Positions 55,749 through 63,984 of a stretch of DNA of 64,000 nucleotides are shown here, in pieces; within the stretch, counting starts at the first letter, position 1; each line of letters begins with the position of its first letter. Location of the stretch: positions 268,261-332,260 of the forward strand of contig NZ_FNOB01000002.1 of assembly GCF_900106675.1 (NCBI RefSeq), in the 5' to 3' direction. The notes under the pieces are model-generated. The model had not been told where the DNA came from. It was given only the letters and a program-made list of their open reading frames with translations, and did no database searches. The position numbers and the translations under genes are program-made. Origin of the DNA: Allgaiera indica (GTDB taxonomy: Bacteria > Pseudomonadota > Alphaproteobacteria > Rhodobacterales > Rhodobacteraceae).

Positions 55749-56194
55749 GACGGCCTCAGGTTTTGCGGGTTAAAATGCAATTGCTTGTCGGCGCGGGGTC
55801 CGCACGGCGCATTTCGGGGCCGCATCAGCAAGAAGGGTGAAAAAGCTGGCGGGGGCCGCCGGACTCCGAGCGACAAACATATTCATTAATTCGAATAATA
55901 ACGTGCGTTCTGGAATTCAATGTGCAAACGACAAGACCGCGTGCAAAAGCTTGCCAATCGCGTTCAAATTAGCGTGTATCCATTTGAATAAGCGTGCAAT
56001 ATTGGCGGCACTCCCTGCGTGGCCCAGGCCAATCAGGGCCTTTCAGATTCCGCCCCAACCCCAGCGCGCCCGCATCCACGCAACTTTGATCGCGCGGCCC
56101 TGAAACCCTCCCTCGGTCGGGGCTATATTTGAAGGCCGGGTCCTCCGGATCTGGGATTTTCCACCCCCTGGCACGAACTTGCAAAGGCCACGCC
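55749..56194. promoter_or_regulatory. Divergent promoter region between efflux and methyltransferase genes
   Basis: A 446-bp gap with an AT-rich core (about 55870-56000, including ACATATTCATTAATTCGAATAATAACG). No gene is credible and no TetR-type or MarR-type regulator is encoded next to the pump. Confidence 0.35.
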
Positions 56195-56830
56195 ATGTCC
56201 GCATCCGATCCCCGCTCCTTCTGGGAAGACGTCTATCAAACCCGCCGCGCGACGTCCTCGGGTCAGCCCAGCGCAGCGCTTGTCCGCGTCGCCTCCGGCC
56301 TGACACCCGGGCGCGCGCTCGACCTGGGCTCATCGAACGGCGACGATGTAATCTGGCTTGCCCAGCAGGGCTGGCAGGCGCTGGGCGTCGATATTTCCGA
56401 AACCGCCTGCAACCGCGCCCGCCAGCAGGCCGAGGCACTGGGCCTGGACGGGCGCGCGCGTTTCGAGGCGCGCGACCTGTCCCGGGGGCTGCCCGAGGGC
56501 CGGTTCGATCTTGTCACAGCCTTCTTTCTGCAATCCCCGGTCGATCTGGCCCGCAACACGATCCTACACGCGGGCGCGGATCGGGTAGCCCCCGGCGGGC
56601 ATCTGCTGGTCTTGGCCCATGCCGCGCCGCCACCATGGGCCTCGGATGACATGAAGGCCCGCGCCCACGAAATGCCCACCGTACAAAGTGAGTTGGACGC
56701 GATCGGATACACCCCTCGGCAATGGATCCAGATGCAGGCCGAGATCGTTCACCGGGAAGGCAGGGGTCCCGACGGGACCACGGCGCAGTTACAAGATACG
56801 TTCGTCCTGCTTCAGCGCCGCGCGGATTGA
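56195..56830 (+). CDS. SAM-dependent class I methyltransferase
   Basis: A 211-aa protein. The SAM-binding motif I (ALDLGSSNGDDVIWLAQQGWQALGVDIS) and post-I acidic residue are clear, with motif II-like FDLVTAFFLQSP. The N-terminus (DPRSFWEDVYQTRRATSSGQPSAALVRVASGL) resembles small-molecule methyltransferases of the tellurite/thiopurine type. I chose ATG 56195; the open frame upstream is not supported. The substrate is not known. Confidence 0.8.
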   Translation: MSASDPRSFWEDVYQTRRATSSGQPSAALVRVASGLTPGRALDLGSSNGDDVIWLAQQGWQALGVDISETACNRARQQAEALGLDGRARFEARDLSRGLPEGRFDLVTAFFLQSPVDLARNTILHAGADRVAPGGHLLVLAHAAPPPWASDDMKARAHEMPTVQSELDAIGYTPRQWIQMQAEIVHREGRGPDGTTAQLQDTFVLLQRRAD

Positions 56831-56903
56831 CCGTCCGCCCCGGTTGCGGCGAAGGTCGGATGGCGCTCTACTTTGGGCAAAGGGACTCACGGTTGGAAAA
56901 GCG

Positions 56904-57836
56904 ATGAGCGACGACCCCTATGACGTGCTCGGCGTGGCGAAGACCGCCAGCGCAGACGAGATCAAAAAGGCCTACCGGAAGATCGCCAAGGAAAGCCATC
57001 CCGACCTGCACCCCGGCGATGCCGCGGCCGAGGCCCGGTTCAAGGCGGCGGGAACGGCCTTCGATCTGCTGAAGGACCCCGAGACCCGGGCGCGCTTTGA
57101 CCGCGGCGAAATCGACGCCAGCGGCCAGGAACGCCCGCGCGAGCGCCCGTTCTACCGCGATTTCGCCGAGCAGCCGGGCAACCCCTACCGCCAGGGCCCG
57201 CGTTACGAGGGCTTCGGCGACGACGCCGACATCTTTGCCGAATTCCTGCGCCGCCAGGCCCGTCAGGGTGGCGCAGAGTTCGGCGATCACGGCTTTCGCG
57301 CCCGTGGCGCGGATGCGCATTATGCGCTCGAAGTGCCGTTCCTCGAGGCCGCGAACGGCGGCGCGATGCGCATCACCCTGCCCGGCGGCGGCGACCTTGA
57401 GGTGAAGATCCCCAAGGGCGTGGCCGATGGCCAGACCCTGCGGCTGCGCGGCAAAGGCGGGCCGGGTCATGGCGGCGGGCCACCGGGTGATGCCTATGTC
57501 ACGCTCTCGGTCCGTCCGCATCCGGTCTTTGCGCGGGAAGGCGACGATATCGTCATGACGCTGCCGATCACGATCGACGAGGCGGTCCTGGGCGCCAAGG
57601 TCGAGGCGCCCACGATCAGCGGGCCGGTCAAGGTGACGGTGCCCAGGGGGGCCAGCAGCGGCCAGGTGCTGCGGCTGCGCGGCCGCGGCATCGCGGCGTC
57701 GGGCCGCGCTGCGGGCGATCAGCGGATCGAGCTGAAGATCGTGTTGCCAAAGACCGTGGATGCCGATCTCGCCCGGTTCATGGAGGACTGGCGCAAGACA
57801 CATCGCTACGATCCGCGCAAGGGAGGGGGGGCATGA
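56904..57836 (+). CDS. cbpA: DnaJ-type co-chaperone (CbpA-like)
   Basis: A 310-aa Hsp40. The J domain occupies ~1-70 (DPYDVLGVAKTASADEIKKAYRKIAKESHPDLHPGDAAAEARFKAAGTAFDLLKDPETRARFDRGEID), with the HPD tripeptide present, followed by a Gly/Phe-poor linker and two C-terminal beta domains (GGAMRITLPGGGDLEVKIPKGVADGQTLRLRGKGGPG, AKVEAPTISGPVKVTVPRGASSGQVLRLRGRGI). The zinc-finger region of DnaJ is absent, as in CbpA. It overlaps cbpM by 4 bp. Confidence 0.93.
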   Translation: MSDDPYDVLGVAKTASADEIKKAYRKIAKESHPDLHPGDAAAEARFKAAGTAFDLLKDPETRARFDRGEIDASGQERPRERPFYRDFAEQPGNPYRQGPRYEGFGDDADIFAEFLRRQARQGGAEFGDHGFRARGADAHYALEVPFLEAANGGAMRITLPGGGDLEVKIPKGVADGQTLRLRGKGGPGHGGGPPGDAYVTLSVRPHPVFAREGDDIVMTLPITIDEAVLGAKVEAPTISGPVKVTVPRGASSGQVLRLRGRGIAASGRAAGDQRIELKIVLPKTVDADLARFMEDWRKTHRYDPRKGGGA

Positions 57837-58168
57837 CCGAGGGATCCGGTTTCCTGACCGAAGCACAGGTGCTCGCCACCGTCACGCGGCTCGACCGGGC
57901 GCGCCTTACCCGTTTCATCCGGGCCGAGGTGATCCGCCCGGCCGAGGCGGGGGGCGATGCGGTCTATCGCCAGGTGGACATCGCCCGGATGGAGCTTCTG
58001 TGCGATCTTTGCGATGATTTCGAACTGGACGACGAGGCGCTGGGGCTGGTGATGGAACTCATCGATCAGTTGCATGGCGCGCGCGGCGATCTTCTTGCCC
58101 TGATGCATGCCCTGGCCGTTGAAAACGAAGACGTTCGCCACCGCGTGATGAGCCGCCTCCCGCGCTGA
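57833..58168 (+). CDS. cbpM: CbpM-like chaperone modulator
   Basis: A 111-aa protein encoded directly after the CbpA-like gene with a 4-bp overlap. It has the MerR-HTH-like CbpM pattern (FLTEAQVLATVTRLDRARLTRFIRAEVIRPAEAGGDAVYRQVDIARMELLCDLCDDFELDDEALGLVMELIDQLHGARGDLLALMHAL). CbpM inhibits the J domain of CbpA. Confidence 0.85.
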   Translation: MTEGSGFLTEAQVLATVTRLDRARLTRFIRAEVIRPAEAGGDAVYRQVDIARMELLCDLCDDFELDDEALGLVMELIDQLHGARGDLLALMHALAVENEDVRHRVMSRLPR

Positions 58169-58829
58169 TCCGCCGCCAGACCCGAAGGCTTGCGGCCGGC
58201 GCAGGGACTTGGCCCTTGGGCTGGCGGTGCCTCTTGGCCCGTTGCTTATTGTGGGCTGGGGTCGCTTCGGATGACTGGCGGAAGAGATGTCTGCCATCGT
58301 TCAAGTGCAATCAACTTCACCCTCGACCTTGATGATCCCGGTGCTGTCGATCAACAGATACGGCGGCCCCTTGGCACCGCTGCAAGGGATAGTCACCGCC
58401 AAGGTCTTCTGACGACGGGACAGTGTGCTGAAGTCAGGCACCGGCCAGTCCAGACCGACCAGGCGCGACAGGCCTCGACGAACCCGGTCGTTTGCCTGGG
58501 CGCCATACCGAACGACACCTACATTGTCAGGCAGGTCTGGATGGCGGTATCGCTGTAGGTCTGCTGACGACCGCGCCCGCCCGTCGGCTCGGCATCGCAG
58601 CTCATCTCGCAGTCGAACCAGATCGTCAGTGAACCCCGGCGCTTGAGCGCTTCGTTGTAGGCCGGCCAGTTCCCGCTCTTGTCGGTCGGGGGTATCGGTC
58701 TGCTCTTGCCGCCCAGCTACCATGCTGGAGTCACAACATGAATCCCCTCGCCGGATTTGTGCAACAGAGCCGAATCTCCATCAAAGACTTGGCAACCGCC
58801 GGGGTTGCGGCTAGATAGCGTGGAACGAA
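58169..58829. other. Gap between cbpM and tRNA-Ser holding an IS remnant
   Basis: Apart from the decayed transposase described separately, this 661-bp stretch holds no credible gene. The presence of IS debris next to a tRNA marks the boundary of the accessory region. Confidence 0.5.
58300..58721 (-). pseudogene. Decayed IS5-family transposase
   Basis: On the minus strand, two reading frames together give the N-terminal part of an IS5-type transposase. The first frame reads SGNWPAYNEALKRRGSLTIWFDCEM then QTYSDTAIQTCLTM and hits an in-frame stop. After a frame change the sequence continues LDWPVPDFSTLSRRQKTLAV then GAKGPPYLLIDSTGIIKVEGEV. The DDE catalytic core and the C-terminus are missing and no inverted repeats could be assigned. 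It is a fossil insertion. Confidence 0.8.
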
Positions 58830-58920
58830 GGAGCAGTGTCAGAGTGGTCGATCGAGGCAGTCTTGAAAACTGCTGGGCGTGATGAGCGTCCCGTGGGTTC
58901 GAATCCCACCTGCTCCGCCA
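58830..58920 (+). tRNA. tRNA-Ser (UGA anticodon)
   Basis: The acceptor stem GGAGCAG (58830-58836) pairs with CTGCTCC (58910-58916), followed by G and an encoded CCA. The anticodon TGA is at 58864-58866 within the loop CTTGAAA. A long variable arm, typical of tRNA-Ser, precedes the T arm with GGTTCGAATC. The 3' end is duplicated at 61339-61363, so this gene is an integration target. Confidence 0.97.
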
Positions 58921-59114
58921 CCACATAACCTATTGATTTTAAACGATTTTGCGTGGCGTACATTGGCACGTGATTTCCGTGGCTTGCAGACCACGTCAAC
59001 CCCTAGAGACTTGAAAATGCAGGCCAAATAGTCGCCCAGAATGGCGCGAGTCTCTGTTTGGCATTTGGCGCGATACGGTTTTCACGTGGGGCGACGGGCG
59101 CTGGACTTGACTTC
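58896..59114. repeat. Direct repeat A: tRNA-Ser 3' end plus downstream sequence (attachment-site-like)
   Basis: This copy spans the T loop and acceptor end of tRNA-Ser and about 190 bp beyond. It matches repeat B (61339-61558) imperfectly along its length at a constant offset of 2,443-2,444 bp. The shared parts include GGTTCGAATC, TGCTCCGCCA and a 36-bp identical block at 59048-59083. Confidence 0.85.
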
Positions 59115-59117
59115 GGG

Positions 59118-60017
59118 TCAGTTCGAAGCAGGCGCGTGCCTCTTTGCGTCGCCTCGTCCGACAACATGGCGGATGCGTTCTCGAAGGAATTCAGCGAGCT
59201 CTGCAGCATCGGGAGCATTTGCCGTATCGAGGATGTCCGCATACTCCTCGTAGTCGACAAAGGCGATCAGACCCCGAAAGTCCGGAAGGAGTATGTCTCT
59301 CCGAAAGGCTGCGACCTGCTCAGCGAGTACTGACGCATACTTGCGCGGGCCAATCGCCAGAACGCCGAAACGCGATTTCTTGTCTCGCTCTGCGATGGAA
59401 GCGGCAAATAGGAAATTTCTCATCAGCTGGTAGTTGGCCCCACGAAGGGCGCAGACGTCCGACGCGGTCTGGCGATTGAAAATCTCGGGCCGAAACCATC
59501 GCTTTCCCAAGCTCCAGTAGGCTCGAGGCGACCGGTGACCCTCCCAGTTTTCGAGGCGGCACCACGCGTCAGTCTGCTTGGCGATATCGGATCCTGGGCC
59601 ACGGAAACCGGCGCAAGCCTTGGGAAACTGACTGCACCCTCCAAAGCCGTGTTGGGCGTCGGTCGCAAACTTGGATTCTATGCAGACGACCTCGTCCGAC
59701 GACAGGCAAAGAGCATCGATGCTGGTCGCTTGCTGAGTACCCAACTCGGACAGGAGCTCAGGGCTTTCGGCCTCTGGCAGGATCGACCAGCGCCGCGGAC
59801 GACGTCGTGGTGGAAATCCGGGAAGGGCGTGACGAAAGAGAGCTTCAAGGGCCCGGTCCCTGGCGCTCAGCGAACGAAGCGTTCCAAAGGCACTCAGGCA
59901 GAAGGCCTGTGAGGATCTGGGGGATCCAGCATAGCTGTGCCATTTGAACCCAGGGGCACGTTCTCGTACGGTAAGAGCCCGAGGGTGCAGTGTCGGGTTG
60001 TCGAGCGGATCAGCCAT
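59118..60017 (-). CDS. PD-(D/E)XK nuclease-fold protein, possible restriction endonuclease
   Basis: A 299-aa protein from ATG 60017, which overlaps the HEPN-like stop by 8 bp. The catalytic signature is ATSIDALCLSSDEVVCIESKFATD, with Asp101 and Glu114-x-Lys116 forming the PD-(D/E)XK core. The region RSSQAFCLSAFGTL near residue 35 and the overall size suggest a relative of PGN_0703-type putative restriction endonucleases. No methyltransferase is encoded next to it. It is the last gene of the three-gene island cassette and its stop lies just inside repeat A's edge. Confidence 0.75.
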   Translation of the reverse strand: MADPLDNPTLHPRALTVRERAPGFKWHSYAGSPRSSQAFCLSAFGTLRSLSARDRALEALFRHALPGFPPRRRPRRWSILPEAESPELLSELGTQQATSIDALCLSSDEVVCIESKFATDAQHGFGGCSQFPKACAGFRGPGSDIAKQTDAWCRLENWEGHRSPRAYWSLGKRWFRPEIFNRQTASDVCALRGANYQLMRNFLFAASIAERDKKSRFGVLAIGPRKYASVLAEQVAAFRRDILLPDFRGLIAFVDYEEYADILDTANAPDAAELAEFLRERIRHVVGRGDAKRHAPASN

Positions 60018-60504
60018 CACGGTTCTCCGGCAAGTTGTCCTTGGGAGCACCCTGCGGAACAAGACCTATCCGGATACTGGTTTTCTTCGAGACCTCTTCC
60101 AGCGTCGCCATGAGACGATTGAGCTCTGACAGTGTCGACGTCATTTCCGGTCCATAGCGAGAAACGAGATACTCTCTGGTTTCTGTCATCTTCCGGAGGT
60201 GCTCAGCAGTACGCTTTCGCAGGATCAATCCACTGTCGATCGCCTTCTCCGCCCGTGCGGCAAGGTTGTGGAAATGGGATCTGACCTGCTCCGGAGGCGT
60301 TCCGCCCACCAGGAGAAAGGCGTTGAGGTAAAGCTCAATTGCGTGGATTGCGCAGAGCCGTCCAGGGGCACGAGAAAGCGGCTCGCCCTTCCGGCCGGAT
60401 TCCATCAGCGCAATTGCCGCGCGCCGATATTCGTCTGCGAGCGCCACGATATCTTCGGGCGCAGCGGTCGAGCCGGGATAAGGAATCGTGTTCGTGCCGT
60501 TCAT
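60010..60504 (-). CDS. HEPN-like helical protein
   Basis: A 164-aa all-alpha protein. Its core (RLCAIHAIELYLNAFLLVGGTPPEQVRSHFHNLAARAEKAIDSGLIL) matches the HEPN pattern of paired helices with an xHxL motif. RLCAIH (49-54) offers an R-x4-H motif, but it is not at the usual C-terminal position, where the sequence reads TREYLVSRYG with no His, so ribonuclease activity is uncertain. I chose ATG 60504. It is translationally coupled to the downstream nuclease gene by an 8-bp overlap. Confidence 0.65.
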   Translation of the reverse strand: MNGTNTIPYPGSTAAPEDIVALADEYRRAAIALMESGRKGEPLSRAPGRLCAIHAIELYLNAFLLVGGTPPEQVRSHFHNLAARAEKAIDSGLILRKRTAEHLRKMTETREYLVSRYGPEMTSTLSELNRLMATLEEVSKKTSIRIGLVPQGAPKDNLPENRDG

Positions 60505-60585
60505 AGTCAGAATGATCAACCACGACATGTCGTCGAGATTGTGGCACCGACCTGCTCCGCCTGCGCATCACGTCCAACTACCTAC

Positions 60586-61071
60586 TTACGGCATGGCGGC
60601 CGCGACTTCGACCGTAACATCCTGGACCCCCTGTGCCTCCCACACATCATCTCGCAGGAGAAATTTGTGGCTGTTTGTGTGCGCGACGAAGGTTGAGCGT
60701 TTCTCCACCACGCCGCGAGGGATGAGTGCTGCCCGGACAACACGAAAGTCATCGTCAAAGATTACGCCCGCCAGCACGTCAAAATGTCCGCCCGCCAGAT
60801 CACGAATTGCCGAGAGCTGGCGTGATGGGTTGCGCCGGTGGACCCGCCGTCCCTTGATCTGATAACGCACGCCGTCCTGACCAGTCGCGTCAAAGCCCCG
60901 CTCAGAGTTTGGTGCTTGTTTCCAACCGAAAGCGGTGCAGAACAGGTACTCGGCGAGATCGCCGGTAGGATTGTTGGCGCTGCGAACTATTCCGCGTGTT
61001 CGGAGCTCCTCACTAACTTGGGCGTGGATAGCGAGCAGCTCCGCTGCGCTCACTTGAGCGAAATCCCACAA
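60586..61071 (-). CDS. QxK-type nuclease-fold protein (DUF6998-like)
   Basis: A 161-aa protein with the pattern LRTRGIVRSANNPTGDLAEYLFCTAFGW, then SERGFDATGQDGVRYQIKGRR and SRQLSAIRDLAGGHFDVLAGVIFDDDFRVVRAALIPRGVVEKR. Glu41, Asp61 and Gln71-Ile-Lys73 form a PD-(D/E)XK-like active site with Gln in the third position. This resembles small standalone proteins of the DUF6998 type. It is the first gene of the island cassette, 81 bp before the HEPN-like gene. Confidence 0.7.
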   Translation of the reverse strand: MWDFAQVSAAELLAIHAQVSEELRTRGIVRSANNPTGDLAEYLFCTAFGWKQAPNSERGFDATGQDGVRYQIKGRRVHRRNPSRQLSAIRDLAGGHFDVLAGVIFDDDFRVVRAALIPRGVVEKRSTFVAHTNSHKFLLRDDVWEAQGVQDVTVEVAAAMP

Positions 61072-61338
61072 CGACCATCTCCATAAAATCCGACTGTCTC
61101 ATACAGCTAACCCTAATGAAAGTTGGCTGGAGCCGCGACCGCCAAAGTGCACTGCCCAATTTCGGAATCTGGCGAAGCGGTGGCAATCAAAAGCGTTTGA
61201 GCCGGAAGACGACCATCGCTTTCATCGGACAAGCGAGCTCCCTAAAGCTGAAAAGTAGTGCAAATTCAACAGTCTACCCTATTTTCTGCGCTGAAATTGT
61301 GCCGTGTTTTCCGGGGGTTAGAGAAAGGAACATATCTC

Positions 61339-61558
61339 TGGTTCGAATCTAGAGTGCTCCGCCACAATATAACACATTGATATTAAACGATTTTACGCCT
61401 TGTGGATTGTGGCGAAATTTCCGCGCCTTGCGCGGCGCAATGGCCGCTAGAGACTTGAAATCACAGGCGAAATAGCCGCCCAAAACTGCCCGAGTCTCTG
61501 TTTGGCATTTGGCGCGATACGGTTTTCGGGCGCGGCTTCCGGCGCTGGACTTGACTTC
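61339..61558. repeat. Direct repeat B: partial tRNA-Ser 3' end plus downstream sequence
   Basis: The second copy of the repeat at 58896-59114. It keeps the tRNA T loop GGTTCGAATC (61339-61348) and acceptor end TGCTCCGCCA (61354-61363) but no complete tRNA. A 36-bp block at 61492-61527 is identical to 59048-59083. On the minus strand both copies read as the same C-terminal peptide (ENRIAPNAKQRL, later SSL and a stop). This is what is expected of the distal attachment site after site-specific integration into tRNA-Ser. Confidence 0.85.
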
Positions 61559-61839
61559 CTGCCGAATGGAAGCTGACGCGCACTAAGAATTGCAAGTCCT
61601 GACAGGGACTTGTCTTCTGGTAGGGCGGATGCTCGTTGAGGTGGCCAAATGCAGCGCTAACAGTCCAAAGCAACCAGGGTGAAGAGCGCCAGGGGTCGAG
61701 GTGCGGCACGTGAATAACTGCCATCTGCAAAATTAGCGGGTGTGTTACCCAGTTTCGCAGCTCCCCAGGTTCTGCCTGAAATGCGATTGCTCTCCTTGCA
61801 TGCACCGATGCACGCGATCAGCAACGAAAGGAGATTGAA
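61559..61839. other. Gap between repeat B and the small basic-protein gene
   Basis: No gene is convincing here. A minus-strand frame (61461-61805) is open and includes the repeat-B peptide, so it could be the tail of a decayed gene. The promoter of the operon starting at 61840 should lie in this stretch. Confidence 0.35.
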
Positions 61840-61986
61840 ATGGCAAAGGGTAAGGGCGTAACGCCCATGTCGAAGGCGGCGGCGGCACGGATCCAGGCTG
61901 CTACGGCGAAGGCGAATGGCGGCAAGACCCCGTCGGGCAGTTTTGCGACGCGGGCGCAGGCTGCGGCTGCCAAGTCCAACAAATAG
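61840..61986 (+). CDS. 48-aa basic alanine-rich small protein
   Basis: ATG 61840 has a strong GAAAGGAG upstream. The protein reads KGKGVTPMSKAAAARIQAATAKANGGKTPSGSFATRAQAAAAKSNK, a Lys/Ala-rich peptide with two similar halves (AARIQAATAKANGG and ATRAQAAAAKSN). It may bind nucleic acid or act as a small structural or antitoxin-like partner. It is too short for many gene callers. It lies 52 bp before the HicA-like gene. Confidence 0.7.
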   Translation: MAKGKGVTPMSKAAAARIQAATAKANGGKTPSGSFATRAQAAAAKSNK

Positions 61987-62038
61987 CCTCAATCTCATGC
62001 GAAGGATGGGGGCGCCCCATCCTTCCGGGAGCCACCTC

Positions 62039-62242
62039 ATGACATTTTCGAAAGATAGACAGATTCATGACCTTGTTCGCATTGAAGTCGCCAATGGTGC
62101 CCGGTTCCAGCGCGGCCGCAAACACGCAAAGCTGCACCTACCTGGGTCGGGTTTCGTTGTGGTTCCGATGACACCGAGCGATCACCGCGCCGCGCTGAAC
62201 TTCCGCGCAAGCCTGAGGGCCATACAGAGGCGGGGCCAATGA
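62039..62242 (+). CDS. HicA-like small protein
   Basis: A 67-aa protein starting at ATG 62039 with CGGGAG upstream. The stretch IEVANGARFQRGRKHAKLHLPGSGFVVVPMTPSDHRAALNFRASLRAI has the K-H-x-K-L pattern and beta-strand order of HicA double-stranded-RNA-binding-fold toxins. It overlaps the ankyrin-repeat gene by 4 bp. No HicB partner is adjacent. The family call is tentative. Confidence 0.55.
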   Translation: MTFSKDRQIHDLVRIEVANGARFQRGRKHAKLHLPGSGFVVVPMTPSDHRAALNFRASLRAIQRRGQ

Positions 62243-63957
62243 CCGCCGATCTCAGTCTTACACCGATCCCGCAGCCCTCCGAGATCATCGGTTTCCTGAT
62301 CCGGAATTTTTCGCAGGTAGACGATGCGAACAACGAAGCCTTCAAGAAATCCTTGCAGAGATTGAAGGACGGCAAACCGTTGGACGTCGACACCGCGATG
62401 GGACTGCTTGAGACTCACCTCAAGCCAATTGTCGACGCCGGCGCTGGAAAATGGAACCTCTTGGGCTTTCTGCGCGAGGCGCTTGAGAATTACGTGGATC
62501 TGTGCCGGAACCTCGACTGCGGCGCTCTCGCCGCTGAAGACGTACGCCGCGTCTTTGACCGGGTGGCAGGTGCCATCTTTGCCCATCATCTCCGGCTCGC
62601 CTTCAAGGGCAGTGGCGTCGATCCTGAAACGGTCATCGGAAACCCGGACGAGGGACTGAGGCTGCTCTGGCGGGCGCGCTTGAAAGGACGCGCTCAAGGC
62701 GCGGTCGCACGTGAGATCGAAAACGCATGTGGCCGCGCTGTCTACGGGAGTACTTGGGAGGACAACCTTAGGCGTTGGAAGACTGGAAGGTCGATGCAGA
62801 CGCGCATGATCTTGGAACTCATTGAGCACTGGGATCTTGAGTTCGGCTTTGCACTTCTGTCCGCCCGTGCCTACCGCGAGTACTGCAAATTTCCATTGGT
62901 CGATCCTGCGATGCATCGGACAGAAAACCGGATTTCGCACGATCGGCTGCAGAGCGAAATTGAAGCGCTGATGTCCGGAGAGAAGGGCCTAGCCTGCCTT
63001 CTGCCACCTCCGGTCCAGCAAGACGAGATCGACTTGATGCGCCTAATCGACCCCAGGCGTGCGAAACTCCCGGGCGAGGCTGCGGCAGCCGAAGCCTGTC
63101 TCACGCGGATCGAAGACGCGCTGGCGGGGGAGCCGAGGCTCGCCGGCCTTGGGGTGTTGCGCGGCCGATACGAGATGCAGATGGGTCGCCGCCAGCAGGC
63201 GTTGGAGGCATTCGAGGCTGCGGCGAACTGGTTTGCCTTTCGTAGTGCCATGCAGATGAAGATTGCGCTCCATCACCTGCTGTTCATTGCCGCGGCGCTC
63301 GGCGACAAGCACCGCCTGAACCGCTGGCGGGCCTGGGCGGAGGGCGTCGGCCTGTTGGTCGATATTCCCGACCCCGAAGGCTCGCTTGCTCGAGATTTTC
63401 CACATCCCTATCCTGGGGCGGAGGGGCTGCCAGCAGGGCGACCACATGCGGGTCTCGTCGCCCTCGAAGAATGGAAAAGACGCCCGGCAGACACTCGGAA
63501 TCCGAACCGAATGATCAAGGGTTATGGCCCAACGCCGACACCGCAACTGGGGCTGTTCGCCCATCTTGGACAGGCAGAGAAGGTGCGAAGGCTGCTCGAC
63601 GCTGGCGGAGATCCCGACAAGTTCGATGCGAACGGCGGTTCGGCACTCCTCATGGCTATTCAGGGTGGCGACGATACCTGCGTCGAATTCCTCATCCAAG
63701 CCAGCGCACCAACGACGATTAACACCCGCACACGGAAGGGCAAGTCACCGCTTCACGAGGCGATTAGCGCGCGTAGACCGGATTGGGTGGAGGGACTCTT
63801 GAACCGGGGGGCAGATGTCGAGTTGCGTGGCACACATGGGCAAACGCCCCTGTTCCAAGCTGTAGGCCTCTTTACCCCGGTCGAACAGGCGCTAGCCGGC
63901 TTGCTTGACCTGCCCCCGATGAACCGGGCCATTCAAAAGGAGAGTTTGTTCTCGTAG
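62239..63957 (+). CDS. Ankyrin-repeat protein with unknown helical N-terminal domain
   Basis: A 572-aa protein. Residues 1-430 are helical and of unknown family, with a TPR-like piece (LAGLGVLRGRYEMQMGRRQQALEAFEAAANWF). The C-terminus (~440-560) holds about four ankyrin repeats (LGLFAHLGQAEKVRRLLDAGGDPDKFDANGGSALLMAIQGGDDTCVEFLIQ, KGKSPLHEAISARRPDWVEGLLNRGADVELRGTHGQTPLFQAV). No signal peptide or membrane segment is visible. It is translationally coupled to the HicA-like gene. Ankyrin proteins in accessory islands often mediate protein binding; no function is assigned. Confidence 0.8.
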   Translation: MTADLSLTPIPQPSEIIGFLIRNFSQVDDANNEAFKKSLQRLKDGKPLDVDTAMGLLETHLKPIVDAGAGKWNLLGFLREALENYVDLCRNLDCGALAAEDVRRVFDRVAGAIFAHHLRLAFKGSGVDPETVIGNPDEGLRLLWRARLKGRAQGAVAREIENACGRAVYGSTWEDNLRRWKTGRSMQTRMILELIEHWDLEFGFALLSARAYREYCKFPLVDPAMHRTENRISHDRLQSEIEALMSGEKGLACLLPPPVQQDEIDLMRLIDPRRAKLPGEAAAAEACLTRIEDALAGEPRLAGLGVLRGRYEMQMGRRQQALEAFEAAANWFAFRSAMQMKIALHHLLFIAAALGDKHRLNRWRAWAEGVGLLVDIPDPEGSLARDFPHPYPGAEGLPAGRPHAGLVALEEWKRRPADTRNPNRMIKGYGPTPTPQLGLFAHLGQAEKVRRLLDAGGDPDKFDANGGSALLMAIQGGDDTCVEFLIQASAPTTINTRTRKGKSPLHEAISARRPDWVEGLLNRGADVELRGTHGQTPLFQAVGLFTPVEQALAGLLDLPPMNRAIQKESLFS

Positions 63958-63984
63958 CGTTCATAGCAGCGAGGAGAACAGACG

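Noticed and set aside
58839..59027. Minus-strand short open frames across tRNA-Ser
   Set aside because: They are read from the tRNA complement (GGIRTHG-type sequence), a common artefact of gene calling over tRNAs.
61116..61352. 78-codon plus-strand frame between the cassette and repeat B
   Set aside because: No ribosome-binding site, no recognisable pattern, and its end runs into repeat B.
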